Assembly (NCBI RefSeq): GCF_029626145.1
Contig: NZ_JARUBJ010000002.1
Span: 5,305,501-5,369,500 of the forward strand
Direction: 5' to 3'
Length of the DNA: 64,000 nt
Source of the DNA: Micromonospora sp. WMMD961
GTDB taxonomy: Bacteria; Actinomycetota; Actinomycetes; Mycobacteriales; Micromonosporaceae
Shown here: positions 50,760 through 58,420 of the stretch, piece after piece
Layout of the letters: every line of letters starts with the position of its first letter
How positions within the stretch are numbered: the stretch's first letter is position 1
Made by a program: the position numbers and the translations under genes
Notes under the pieces: generated by a model
The model's input: only the letters and a program-made list of their open reading frames with translations
Databases searched by the model: none
Told to the model about the DNA's origin: nothing

Positions 50760-51947
50760 TTAGGTGGGGGGACGCCACTGGGCGGCGGAGGTGGCGGCGC
50801 TGGAGAGCAGTCGGGAGTTGATCGTGCCGAGTGCGGCGTCGCGGGCGCGCAGCGCCAACCGGCCGCGGGCCTGGAGCACCGCGGACATCCGCCGGGTCTG
50901 CCGCACCACAGTGGCGGCGCGTGGCCGGCGCACCCGGTCGTACGCCTGAACGGCGTCGGGCAGCCGAGCCTCGCGGAGCAGGGAGGCGAGCGTGGCGGCG
51001 TCCTCGAACGCGAGGCAGGCGCCCTGCCCGAGGTGCGGTGGCATGGCGTGCGCCGCATCGCCGAGCAGCACCACCCCGCCCGGCCCGGCCGGAAAGCCGT
51101 ACGCGCGGGGCAGCGGTCGCAGCTCGCGGACCTCCTGCTGGACCAGGTCGGAGGGGTCGGTGGCGTCGAGCAGCGCGCCGATCGGGTCGGGCCAGCCCGC
51201 GTACCAGCGGCGCAGCAGGGCGAGTTGCGTCTCCGGCGGTTCGGGGCGCGGTGCGCCGGCAGCGGTTGCCACCCAGTAGATGCCGCCCCGGGTGGAGCCA
51301 CCCGACGAGCCGCGCTCGCCCAACGACGCGGCCACGAACCGGTAGCCCGCGCCAAGGATCTCACCGGCCAGCGGCTGGTCGTCGGGTAGCCGAGGCGCCT
51401 TGTACCAGGGGATGACGGCCCGCCAGGCGGCACATCCGGAGCTGACCACCCGGGACTCGGGGGCGAGTTGGCGGCGGATGCCGCTGTCGGTGCCGTCGGC
51501 GGCGACCACCAGGTCGACCTCGATGGTCTGTCGCCCGTCGCTGACCGCAGGCCGCTCGCCCGGCTCGACCCGGACGTGGCGCACGGTGACACCGGTCCGC
51601 AGGTCGACCCGCTCACCGAGACCGGCGATCAACGCGTCGTGTAGGTCCTCGCGGTGCACCACCACCGGCATCCGGTCGGCGGGGACGGGCCGGGGCTGCA
51701 CGAGCCAGTGCCCGTCCGGGCGGCGGACCCCACCGTCGGGCAGCGGGGTGGCGATGGCAGCCAGGCCCGCGCCGAGGCCGAGGGCTTGCAGCGCGCGTAC
51801 GCCGTTGGGCCAGAGCACCACGGCGGTCGGCTCGGGGCGGACCCGTTCGGCGCGCTCCATCAGGGTGACCGTCCAGCCGGAGCGCGCCAGCGCGCCGGCC
51901 ACCGCGAGGCCGCCGACCCCGGCGCCGACCACCACCGCGCTTCGCAT
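50760..51947 (-). CDS. FAD-dependent monooxygenase (PHBH / salicylate hydroxylase type)
   Basis: 395 aa group A flavoprotein hydroxylase. FAD motif GxGxxG: VVGAGVGGLAVAGALARSG at the N-terminus with the ER end of the strand (LMERAERV); DG motif VVAADGTDSGIRRQL; and the second FAD motif GVVLLGDAAHAMPPHLGQGACLAFEDA. Such enzymes hydroxylate aromatic rings with NAD(P)H and O2. Substrate unknown. Starts 13 bases downstream of the lgt stop on the same strand, so it may be co-transcribed with lgt. Confidence 0.88.
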   Translation of the reverse strand: MRSAVVVGAGVGGLAVAGALARSGWTVTLMERAERVRPEPTAVVLWPNGVRALQALGLGAGLAAIATPLPDGGVRRPDGHWLVQPRPVPADRMPVVVHREDLHDALIAGLGERVDLRTGVTVRHVRVEPGERPAVSDGRQTIEVDLVVAADGTDSGIRRQLAPESRVVSSGCAAWRAVIPWYKAPRLPDDQPLAGEILGAGYRFVAASLGERGSSGGSTRGGIYWVATAAGAPRPEPPETQLALLRRWYAGWPDPIGALLDATDPSDLVQQEVRELRPLPRAYGFPAGPGGVVLLGDAAHAMPPHLGQGACLAFEDAATLASLLREARLPDAVQAYDRVRRPRAATVVRQTRRMSAVLQARGRLALRARDAALGTINSRLLSSAATSAAQWRPPT

Positions 51948-51962
51948 CGGTGTCGCCCCCGC

Positions 51963-53174
51963 TCAGCTGTCCCGGTCGGCGGGGCGTGCGCCCGCAGCGT
52001 CAGCCCGGTCAGCGGAGCGGGTGCCCATGACGTCGGCCCGGTCGGCTGACGGCTCGTCCGCCTGGTCGTCGTCGCTGGACGGGCTGTCGGCGGCCGACTC
52101 GTCGGTGCGAGGCTCGCCGGCGTCCGGGCCGGCCGCCTCGTCGCTGGCGGGCTCCGGCGGCACGACGCCGGTCTCCTGCCAGGCGGCGTACTGCTCCTCG
52201 CTGACCACTCGGTAGCCCTCCGGCGCGGCGGCCCGCGTGGGGGTCTCCCGCTCGGAGAGGTCCACCTGGGACAGGTCGGACGCGGGGGGCGGGGTCGGCG
52301 TCGCCGTAGCGCCGAGCGGGATCAGGAACTCCTGCGGGCCGCGCACCCGGACGAAGTAGATCAACCCGCCGAGGAAGACCAGGGCGGCCGTCCAGACGTT
52401 GAGCCGGACACCGAGGATCTGGTTGGCCTCGTCGGTGCGCATCAGCTCGATCCAGAACCGGCCGGCGGTGTAGCCCATCACGTAGAGCGCGAAGGCCCGG
52501 CCCCGGCCCAGCTTGAGCCGGCGGTCGAGGAGGAGGACCAGGGCCACGACGCCGAGGTTCCACAGCAGCTCGTAGAGGAAGGTCGGCTGGTACAGGCCCG
52601 GTTCGAGGATCGGCTGCCCGGCGTCGTCGCGCAGCGCGTGCCCCGGATTGTCCGGATCCATCCGGTGGATCTCCAGGCCCCAGGGCAGCGTGGTCCGGGC
52701 GCCGAACAGCTCGTTGTTGAACCAGTTGCCGAGCCGGCCGACCGCCTGGGCCAGCGGCAGCCCGGGCGCCAGCGCGTCGGCCACCACCCCGAACGGGATA
52801 CCCAGCTGCCGGGCCGCGATCCAGGCCCCGACCGCGCCACCGGCGACGGCGCCCCAGATGCCGAGACCACCCTCCCAGATGGCGAACGCCTTCATCGGCT
52901 CACCACCGGCACCGAAGTATTTCTCCGGCGAGGTGATCACGTGGTAGATCCGAGCGCCGATGATGCCCGCGGGCACCGCCCAGACCGCGATGTCGAGCAC
53001 CGCGCCGGGCGCGACGCCGCGCTGCCGCAGCCGGCGCTCCGTCACCCAGCAGGCCAGCACGATGCCGGCGATGATGCAGAGCGCGTAGGCCCGGATCGGC
53101 ACCGGCCCGAGCTGCCAGACCGCGGTGCTGGGGCTGGGCAGGGCCGCCTGGGGGGACAGCGAGGCGAGGGTCAC
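51963..53174 (-). CDS. lgt: Prolipoprotein diacylglyceryl transferase
   Basis: 403 aa membrane enzyme that adds diacylglyceryl to the lipobox cysteine of prolipoproteins. Seven helices; landmark segments are GPVPIRAYALCIIAGIVLA, the signature AVGRLGNWFNNELFGARTTLPWGLEI (G-R-x-G-N-F/W-x-N) and YQPTFLYELLWNLGV. A 120-residue acidic, probably disordered C-terminal tail (ending ADRADAAGARPADRDS) is common in actinobacterial Lgt. GTG 53174 begins MTLASLSPQ, the usual start; a longer in-frame start at 53213 is possible. Adjacent to trpA as in mycobacteria. Confidence 0.93.
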   Translation of the reverse strand: MTLASLSPQAALPSPSTAVWQLGPVPIRAYALCIIAGIVLACWVTERRLRQRGVAPGAVLDIAVWAVPAGIIGARIYHVITSPEKYFGAGGEPMKAFAIWEGGLGIWGAVAGGAVGAWIAARQLGIPFGVVADALAPGLPLAQAVGRLGNWFNNELFGARTTLPWGLEIHRMDPDNPGHALRDDAGQPILEPGLYQPTFLYELLWNLGVVALVLLLDRRLKLGRGRAFALYVMGYTAGRFWIELMRTDEANQILGVRLNVWTAALVFLGGLIYFVRVRGPQEFLIPLGATATPTPPPASDLSQVDLSERETPTRAAAPEGYRVVSEEQYAAWQETGVVPPEPASDEAAGPDAGEPRTDESAADSPSSDDDQADEPSADRADVMGTRSADRADAAGARPADRDS

Positions 53175-53276
53175 GGGTGCACACGCTACCGCTGCACACC
53201 CCCACAGCGGCACCCCGGGCCGCCAGAGTGGGCAACTCGGTGACTTCTGGTTTGCGCCCCCGTACGCTCTTTGTCC

Positions 53277-53816
53277 ATGAGCGCGCTCACCTGGGCGGTC
53301 GCCGCGGTCGTCAACGACGACACCGGCCGGGTGCTGCTCTGTCAGCAGGGTCGGGGTGAGCGCCGCTACGCGCTGCCAGGTGGGCGACTACGTCCGGCGG
53401 AGAGCCCGGTGCGGGCGGCGCTGCGGGACATCCGGGCGGAGACCGGCTGGGAGATCGAGCTGGTCGACCTGGTGGGCGTCTACCACCTCACCCGCTCTCC
53501 AGGCGAGGCTGCGGCCGGCCGCGTCGGGCCGCAGCCGGACGTCCTCGTGCACGTGTTCCGGGCCCGCGCGGCCGGGGTCCGACCCGCCGCCGACCCACCG
53601 CCGGGCTGCCGGTTGTCCTGGCACTCCCCCGACGCGCTGCCCGGGACGGTCACGCCTCTCACCCGGGCCGCCGTCACCGACGCTCGCGCCGGCCGCTCCG
53701 GCGTACTCCAGGATGTTCCCTGCCCGCCCGGCACCGTCGCCCCCGCGCCACTGCCGGCAGCAGGGCAGCCACCGGAGCAACGCGGCGAGGTCGCGAACCC
53801 CTCCCTGCGCCCCTGA
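53277..53816 (+). CDS. Nudix-type protein with degenerate Nudix box
   Basis: 179 aa. The fold starts LTWAVAAVVNDDTGRVLLCQQG and the Nudix box GGRLRPAESPVRAALRDIRAETGWEI (given as positions about 38-63) keeps G-x5-E-x7-R but has D for the first Glu of REUxEE and Ala for the next-to-last one, so metal binding may be weak. The Pro/Ala-rich tail of about 60 residues is probably disordered. ATG with TACGCT (53263-53268) eight bases before it, consistent with a leaderless transcript. Divergent from lgt. Confidence 0.75.
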   Translation: MSALTWAVAAVVNDDTGRVLLCQQGRGERRYALPGGRLRPAESPVRAALRDIRAETGWEIELVDLVGVYHLTRSPGEAAAGRVGPQPDVLVHVFRARAAGVRPAADPPPGCRLSWHSPDALPGTVTPLTRAAVTDARAGRSGVLQDVPCPPGTVAPAPLPAAGQPPEQRGEVANPSLRP

Positions 53817-53970
53817 CACGCCGCAACCGTCCCGAGATCCGCCGCGTGGCCGCGGACACCCTCGCCGCCGCCAGGCCACATTCGGTGGGGCGATGTACAT
53901 ACCCCGCGCGCTGCGCGGCCCGGCCGGCCACCGCGCCGGCACGAGCGCCGGGAGCTAGCGGACCCCGGGC

Positions 53971-54774
53971 TCAGCGGGTGGGGTTGCGGACGCCCTCGGC
54001 GAGCTCGGCGCTGAGGGTACGCAGCGCGGCCAACCCGTCGGCCTCGGTGGGCGCGTCGAGCAGGCACCGGACCAGGGCGCTGCCGACGATCACGCCGTCG
54101 GCGTAACCGGCGACCGTGCCGGCCTGCGCACCGGTGCCCACGCCCAGACCGACCCCGACCGGCAGGTCGGTGACCGCCCGGACCCGGGAGACCAACGTCG
54201 GAGCCGCGTCCGACGTGCTGGCCCGGGCACCGGTCACACCCATGACGGCGGTCGCGTAGACGAAGCCACGGCAGTGCTCCACGGTCATCGCCAGCCGAGC
54301 GTCGGTGGACGACGGCGAGACCAGGAACGTGCGGTCCAGCCCGTGCGCGTCCGAGGCCGCGAGCCACTCGTCGGCCTCGTCGGGGATCAGGTCGGGGGTG
54401 ATCAGACCGGTGCCGCCGGCGGAGGCGAGGTCACGGGCGAACACGTCCACGCCGTACCGCTCGACCGGGTTCCAGTAGGTCATGGTGACCACCGGGGCGC
54501 CGGTGGCCGCCACCGCCTCGACGACGCGCATGGTGTCGGCGGTGCGTACGCCACCGGCCAGGGCGATGTCACTGGCCTTCTGGATCACCGGCCCGTCCAT
54601 CACCGGGTCGGAGTAGGGGATCTCCACCTCGATGACGTCGACGCCGGCCTCGACCATGGCGATCATCGCGGCGATGCTGCCCTCGACGCTCGGGAAACCA
54701 GCCGGCATGCAGCCGACCAGCAGTGCCCGACCGTCAGCGCGGGCCTTGTCGAAGGCCAGCCCGATCCGGCTCAT
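53971..54774 (-). CDS. trpA: Tryptophan synthase alpha chain
   Basis: 267 aa. Cleaves indole-3-glycerol phosphate to indole, which is passed to TrpB. Seen: the catalytic Glu/Asp region EVEIPYSDPVMDGPVIQKAS (the first loop), GTGLITPDLIPDEA and the phosphate-binding GLGVGTGAQAG plus VIVGSALV. Starts one base after the trpB stop (TGA-G-ATG), so the two are coupled. Last trp gene in this block; lgt lies further downstream after a Nudix gene on the other strand. Confidence 0.95.
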   Translation of the reverse strand: MSRIGLAFDKARADGRALLVGCMPAGFPSVEGSIAAMIAMVEAGVDVIEVEIPYSDPVMDGPVIQKASDIALAGGVRTADTMRVVEAVAATGAPVVTMTYWNPVERYGVDVFARDLASAGGTGLITPDLIPDEADEWLAASDAHGLDRTFLVSPSSTDARLAMTVEHCRGFVYATAVMGVTGARASTSDAAPTLVSRVRAVTDLPVGVGLGVGTGAQAGTVAGYADGVIVGSALVRCLLDAPTEADGLAALRTLSAELAEGVRNPTR

Positions 54775-54775
54775 C

Positions 54776-56014
54776 TCACCGCTCCTTGTCGAGGATGCCG
54801 AAGTAGTCGCCGGCGGTGTGCACGTCCTTGTCGCCCCGCCCGGAGAGGTTGACCACGATGGTGGGCTCCCGACCAAGTTCGGCGGCGAGCTTCGGGGCCA
54901 GCGCGACGGTGCCGGCGAGCGCGTGGGAGCTCTCGATCGCCGGGATGATCCCCTCGGTGCGGCAGAGCAGCTCGAACGCGGCCATCGCCTCGTCGTCGGT
55001 GACCGGCAGGTAGTTCGCCCGGCCGGTGTCGTGCAGCCAGGCGTGCTCCGGGCCGACGCCCGGGTAGTCCAGACCTGCGGAGATCGAGTGCGACTCCAGC
55101 GTCTGGCCGTCGGCGTCCTGGAGCACGTACGTGCGCGTGCCGTGCAGCACGCCCGCGGACCCACCGGTGATGCTGGCCGCGTGCCGACCGGTGGCCACCC
55201 CGTCGCCGCCGGCCTCGAAGCCGTACAGCCGCACGTCGTCGTCGCCGACGAAGGCGTGGAAGATGCCCAACGCGTTGGACCCGCCACCGACGCAGGCGGT
55301 CACCGCGTCGGGCAGCGCCCCGGTGAGGTCGAGGCACTGCTGGCGGGCCTCGTCACCGATGCCCCGGACAAAGTCGCGGACCATCGCCGGGAACGGGTGC
55401 GGGCCGGCGGCGGTGCCGATCAGGTAGTGCGTCTCGTCGACGTTGGCCACCCAGTCGCGCATCGCCTCGTTCATCGCGTCCTTGAGGGTGCGCGAGCCGT
55501 TGGTCACCGGCACGACGGTGGCGCCGAGCATCCGCATCCGGGCCACGTTCAGCGCCTGCCGCTCGGTGTCGACCTGGCCCATGTAGACCACGCACTCCAG
55601 GTCGAACAGGGCGGCGGCGGTCGCGGTGGCCACACCGTGCTGACCGGCACCGGTCTCCGCGATCACCCGGGTCTTGCCCATCCGCTTGGTGAGCAGCGCC
55701 TGGCCGAGCACGTTGCGCACCTTGTGCGCCCCGGTGTGGTTGAGGTCCTCGCGCTTGAGCAGCACCCGCGCGCCGACCTTCGCGGAGAACCGTCGGGCCT
55801 CGTAGAGCAGCGAGGGGGTGCCGGCATAGTCGCGCAGCAGCGCCCCGAACTCGGCCCGGAAGGACTCGTCCGCCATCGCGGCGCGCCACGCCCCGTCCAG
55901 CTCGTCCAACGCGGCCACCAGGGCCTCGGGAACGAACCGACCGCCGAAGCGGCCGAAGTGGCCGGCGGAGTCGGGCTGCGGGCCGGCCACCGGGGCCAGC
56001 GCGTCGGCGCTCAT
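54776..56014 (-). CDS. trpB: Tryptophan synthase beta chain
   Basis: 412 aa PLP enzyme joining indole and serine. PLP lysine in KREDLNHTGAHKVRNVLGQALL; the signature ETGAGQHGVATA and the phosphate loop CVGGGSNALGIF; the C-terminal SGRGDKDV is complete. The start has a ribosome-binding site in the 38-base gap after trpC. Coupled to trpA. Standard length, no anomaly. Confidence 0.96.
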   Translation of the reverse strand: MSADALAPVAGPQPDSAGHFGRFGGRFVPEALVAALDELDGAWRAAMADESFRAEFGALLRDYAGTPSLLYEARRFSAKVGARVLLKREDLNHTGAHKVRNVLGQALLTKRMGKTRVIAETGAGQHGVATATAAALFDLECVVYMGQVDTERQALNVARMRMLGATVVPVTNGSRTLKDAMNEAMRDWVANVDETHYLIGTAAGPHPFPAMVRDFVRGIGDEARQQCLDLTGALPDAVTACVGGGSNALGIFHAFVGDDDVRLYGFEAGGDGVATGRHAASITGGSAGVLHGTRTYVLQDADGQTLESHSISAGLDYPGVGPEHAWLHDTGRANYLPVTDDEAMAAFELLCRTEGIIPAIESSHALAGTVALAPKLAAELGREPTIVVNLSGRGDKDVHTAGDYFGILDKER

Positions 56015-56052
56015 CGGAAATCCTCTCGGTGGGGCGTCACGCCGGTGCGGGG

Positions 56053-56916
56053 TCAGCGCACCGGCCGGGGCGTTGCCGGGTGGTTGCCCGCGTTGACCAG
56101 CTCGGCGACCGCCTCGCGGGGGCTCTTCTGGGTGACCAGGCCCTCGCCGACGAGCACCGCGTCGGCGCCCGCGGACGCGTACCGGATCAGGTCGTGCGGG
56201 CCCCGAACGCCGGATTCGGCGATCTTGACGACGCTGCTGGGCAGGCCGGGCGCGATCCGCTCGAACACCGACCGGTCGACCTCCAGGGTACGCAGGTCAC
56301 GGGCGTTGACCCCGATCACCTGCGCGCCGGCCTCCAGAGCCCGGTCGGCCTCTTCCTCGTCGTGCACCTCGACCAGCGCGGTCATGCCCAGCGACTCGAT
56401 CCGCTCCAGCAGGCCCATCAGCACGTTCTGCTCGAGCGCCGCGACGATCAGCAGGACCAGGTCCGCGCCGTGCGCACGCGCCTCGTGCACCTGATAGCTG
56501 GAGACCACGAAGTCCTTACGCAGCACCGGCACGGTCACCGCGGCCCGAACGGCCGCCAGGTCGTCCAGCGAGCCGCCGAACCAGCGCCCCTCGGTCAACA
56601 CACTGATCGCCCGCGCCCCGCCAGCCGCGTAGTCGACGGCGAGATCGGCCGGATCGGCGATCTCGGCCAGCCGGCCCTTGGACGGCGACGAACGCTTCAC
56701 CTCGGCGATCACCGCCACGCCGGGCTTGCGCAGCGCCGCGTACGCGTCCAGCGGCGGCGGCGCAGCCGCCGCCAGTTCACGGATCCGCTCCAGCGGAACC
56801 TGCTCCTGGCGTCGGGCGACGTCCTCACGTACGCCAGCCAGAATCTCGTCGAGCACGCTAACGGACGCTGCCTGACCGGCCTCGTCCCCCTCCGCGTGCG
56901 CATGCTCAGCAGTCAC
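56053..56916 (-). CDS. trpC: Indole-3-glycerol phosphate synthase
   Basis: 287 aa TIM barrel converting carboxyphenylaminodeoxyribulose phosphate to indole-3-glycerol phosphate. Landmarks: VIAEVKRSSPSKGRLAEI, ISVLTEGRWFGGSLDDL, VLRKDFVVSSYQVHEARAHGADLVLLI, GVNARDLRTLEVD and IAESGVRGPHDL. Start: GTG 56916 is preferred because GGAGAGGGGAG lies seven bases upstream; ATG 56943 is in frame, and GTG near 56860 (MSVLDEIL) would match the mycobacterial length. Upstream is a divergent small gene, not trpE, so trpCBA has its own promoter. Confidence 0.94.
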   Translation of the reverse strand: MTAEHAHAEGDEAGQAASVSVLDEILAGVREDVARRQEQVPLERIRELAAAAPPPLDAYAALRKPGVAVIAEVKRSSPSKGRLAEIADPADLAVDYAAGGARAISVLTEGRWFGGSLDDLAAVRAAVTVPVLRKDFVVSSYQVHEARAHGADLVLLIVAALEQNVLMGLLERIESLGMTALVEVHDEEEADRALEAGAQVIGVNARDLRTLEVDRSVFERIAPGLPSSVVKIAESGVRGPHDLIRYASAGADAVLVGEGLVTQKSPREAVAELVNAGNHPATPRPVR

Positions 56917-57342
56917 CAACGGACTCCCCTCTCCGGGCGTCATGGGCCGATGCTAGGGGCAGCCGACCGACGCAGAATGCCGGGGGTATGGCGCTGCTCA
57001 CGAAAAGGGCTGCGGCATAATGGCCGACTTGCCGTGAACGGTATGTCACGCAGCGCCACCTCCGATATCGACCGCCGCCACACGGCACGAGGCCTGACGG
57101 CCGCGATCAGACCGGGCCGATCCATCGATCATGCCACCAGTCGCCGGTAGACGCGCGGCGACAACAACGTCGATCGATGTTGTGAGCAAGCTCAAGGTCG
57201 AACGGACAGCACTGGTCACGGCCGAGGCGTGACAGTTGACCGGGCGGTCACGGCGGCGAAACCTCGGCCGACGAGCATCGTCCTCGGGCAGACTCAACGG
57301 CGCGCCTGCCCCGACCGTCGCAACTCCTCGTGCGAGGTGACC
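56917..57342. other. Divergent intergenic region between trpC and a small plus-strand gene
   Basis: About 425 bases without a credible gene. I looked for a trp leader peptide (tandem Trp codons followed by a terminator) and saw none. A short inverted repeat GTCACG-n7-CGTGAC is at 57215-57233, and TTGACC (57236-57241) could be a -35 box. The trpC promoter must lie in the left part. Confidence 0.45.
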
Positions 57343-57612
57343 ATGAGCATGTCCGAGCCGCAGCCGACCAACGGGTTGACCACCATCTCACGGACAGTGG
57401 CGTCGCTCGCCGTCGGCGTGGTGCACACCGTCGAACGCGCGGTGGTCGGCGAAGGGCGGATGCGGACCGCACGCGGCAACGCCTGGGAGGCGGTCTGCGC
57501 CGACCGGGCCCGAGCCGACCAACGCGCCGAGCTGAACCGCCTGGTGGCCGAACTGACCGCGGCCCGCGCCGCCACCCGCCGAGCACAGCGCGAGCGCCAG
57601 CCAGTCGGCTGA
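57343..57612 (+). CDS. Small protein of unknown function
   Basis: 89 aa. A hydrophobic-amphipathic N-terminal part (LTTISRTVASLAVGVVHTVERAVVG) precedes a basic, Arg/Ala-rich helical tail (RARADQRAELNRLVAELTAARAATRRAQ) with coiled-coil character. It does not look like a full transmembrane protein. ATG 57343 has GAGGTGACC upstream. It sits inside the trp region on the opposite strand, between trpC and the trp-associated membrane protein gene. No family recognised. Confidence 0.6.
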   Translation: MSMSEPQPTNGLTTISRTVASLAVGVVHTVERAVVGEGRMRTARGNAWEAVCADRARADQRAELNRLVAELTAARAATRRAQRERQPVG

Positions 57613-57640
57613 CACCCCGCCAGCCGCACCTGACGACACG

Positions 57641-58231
57641 TCAGTCGGCGGTCGGGTCCTCGCCCCGGTCCAGGGCGTCCCATGCCTGCGTGGTCCGCCG
57701 TCCGGCCAGCGGAGCCGACGAACCCTCCGGACCGGCCGGCCCCGACGCGGTCTCCGGGCCCGAGCGCACCGGCCGTTCGTACCGAGCGCCCATCGCCGGC
57801 CAATCGCCGCCCCGCAACGCCGTCCACCAACCACCGGCGGCGGCCGCCAACCCACCGAGCAGGCAGAGCGCCGGCCACTGTCGGCTCACCGAGCCACCCA
57901 CGTCGGCGACCACCCCGTAACCGCCGCCGGCCGCCACCGCCAGTCCCAGCACGCCGAGCAGCCCGCCGAGGACCCGCCGCACCCGGCCCCGGGTGGCCAG
58001 CACCGCACCACCACCCGCCAACGCCACCACCGCCAACGCCGGCAGCCACGGCAGCAGGCCCGCACCGCTGCGGGTGTCCCGCAGCGGCGGCAGCGGCGCC
58101 GGGCGCACCGTCAACTCGACCGACCAACTCCGCGTCGCCGCCCACAGCGCCAGGCCCGCGCCAGCCAGGCAGAGCAGGACGGCGTACGTCAACTCGCGCC
58201 GCCCCACAGCGGACCGCTCCCCGCCACTCAC
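57641..58231 (-). CDS. Trp biosynthesis-associated membrane protein
   Basis: 196 aa with three to four membrane helices (LTYAVLLCLAGAGLALWAA, WLPALAVVALAGGGAVLA, LGGLLGVLGLAVAAGGGYGVVADV, WPALCLLGGLAAAAGGWWTAL) and the conserved C-terminal TTQAWDALDRGEDPT of the trp-operon membrane protein family in actinobacteria. The biochemical role is unknown. Its GTG start overlaps (GTGA) the stop of the small repeat-encoded frame that links it to trpE. Position after trpE agrees with the mycobacterial order. Confidence 0.87.
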   Translation of the reverse strand: MSGGERSAVGRRELTYAVLLCLAGAGLALWAATRSWSVELTVRPAPLPPLRDTRSGAGLLPWLPALAVVALAGGGAVLATRGRVRRVLGGLLGVLGLAVAAGGGYGVVADVGGSVSRQWPALCLLGGLAAAAGGWWTALRGGDWPAMGARYERPVRSGPETASGPAGPEGSSAPLAGRRTTQAWDALDRGEDPTAD

Positions 58232-58420
58232 CGAGCCGGCCCTTCGCTCGCGACTGCGGGGCTCCGCTTCGCCGCACTCCTCGCGCTCACCGAGCCGGCG
58301 CTTTCGCTCGCGACTGCGGGGCTCCGCTTCGCCGCACTCCTCGCGCTCACCGAGCCGGCCCTTTCGCTCGCGACTGCGGGGCTCCGCTTCGCTGCACTCC
58401 TCGCGCTCACCGAGCCGGCC
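58227..58420 (-). repeat. Three tandem 60-bp repeats between trpE and the trp membrane gene
   Basis: Units at 58346-58405 (60 bp), 58286-58345 (60 bp) and 58227-58285 (59 bp), with a 15-base partial copy at 58406-58420 formed by the end of trpE. Read on the minus strand, each unit begins GTGAGCGCGAGGAGTG and ends in GGCCGGCTCG. Differences between units are few single-base changes. The one-base deletion in the last unit puts the frame onto a TGA. Copies of such a sequence are, from memory, dispersed in Micromonosporaceae genomes. Confidence 0.9.
58228..58410 (-). CDS. Possible 60-residue repeat-encoded linker frame between trpE and the membrane gene
   Basis: Three 20-residue repeats of the form VSARSAAKRSPAVASERAGS. 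The GTG at 58410 overlaps the trpE stop by GTGA, and the TGA at 58228-58230 overlaps the GTG start of the next gene in the same way. So a ribosome could pass from trpE to the membrane protein gene by three successive stop-start events. There is no evidence that the peptide does anything; it is basic and low-complexity. I list it because the two junctions are exact, not because a function is likely. Confidence 0.35.
   Translation of the reverse strand: MSARSAAKRSPAVASERAGSVSARSAAKRSPAVASESAGSVSARSAAKRSPAVASEGPAR

Noticed and set aside
56917..57342. Trp attenuator or leader peptide before trpC
   Set aside because: No short frame with tandem Trp codons and no terminator/antiterminator pair could be seen.
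58227..58420. CRISPR-like array
   Set aside because: The units are direct tandem copies without unique spacers.
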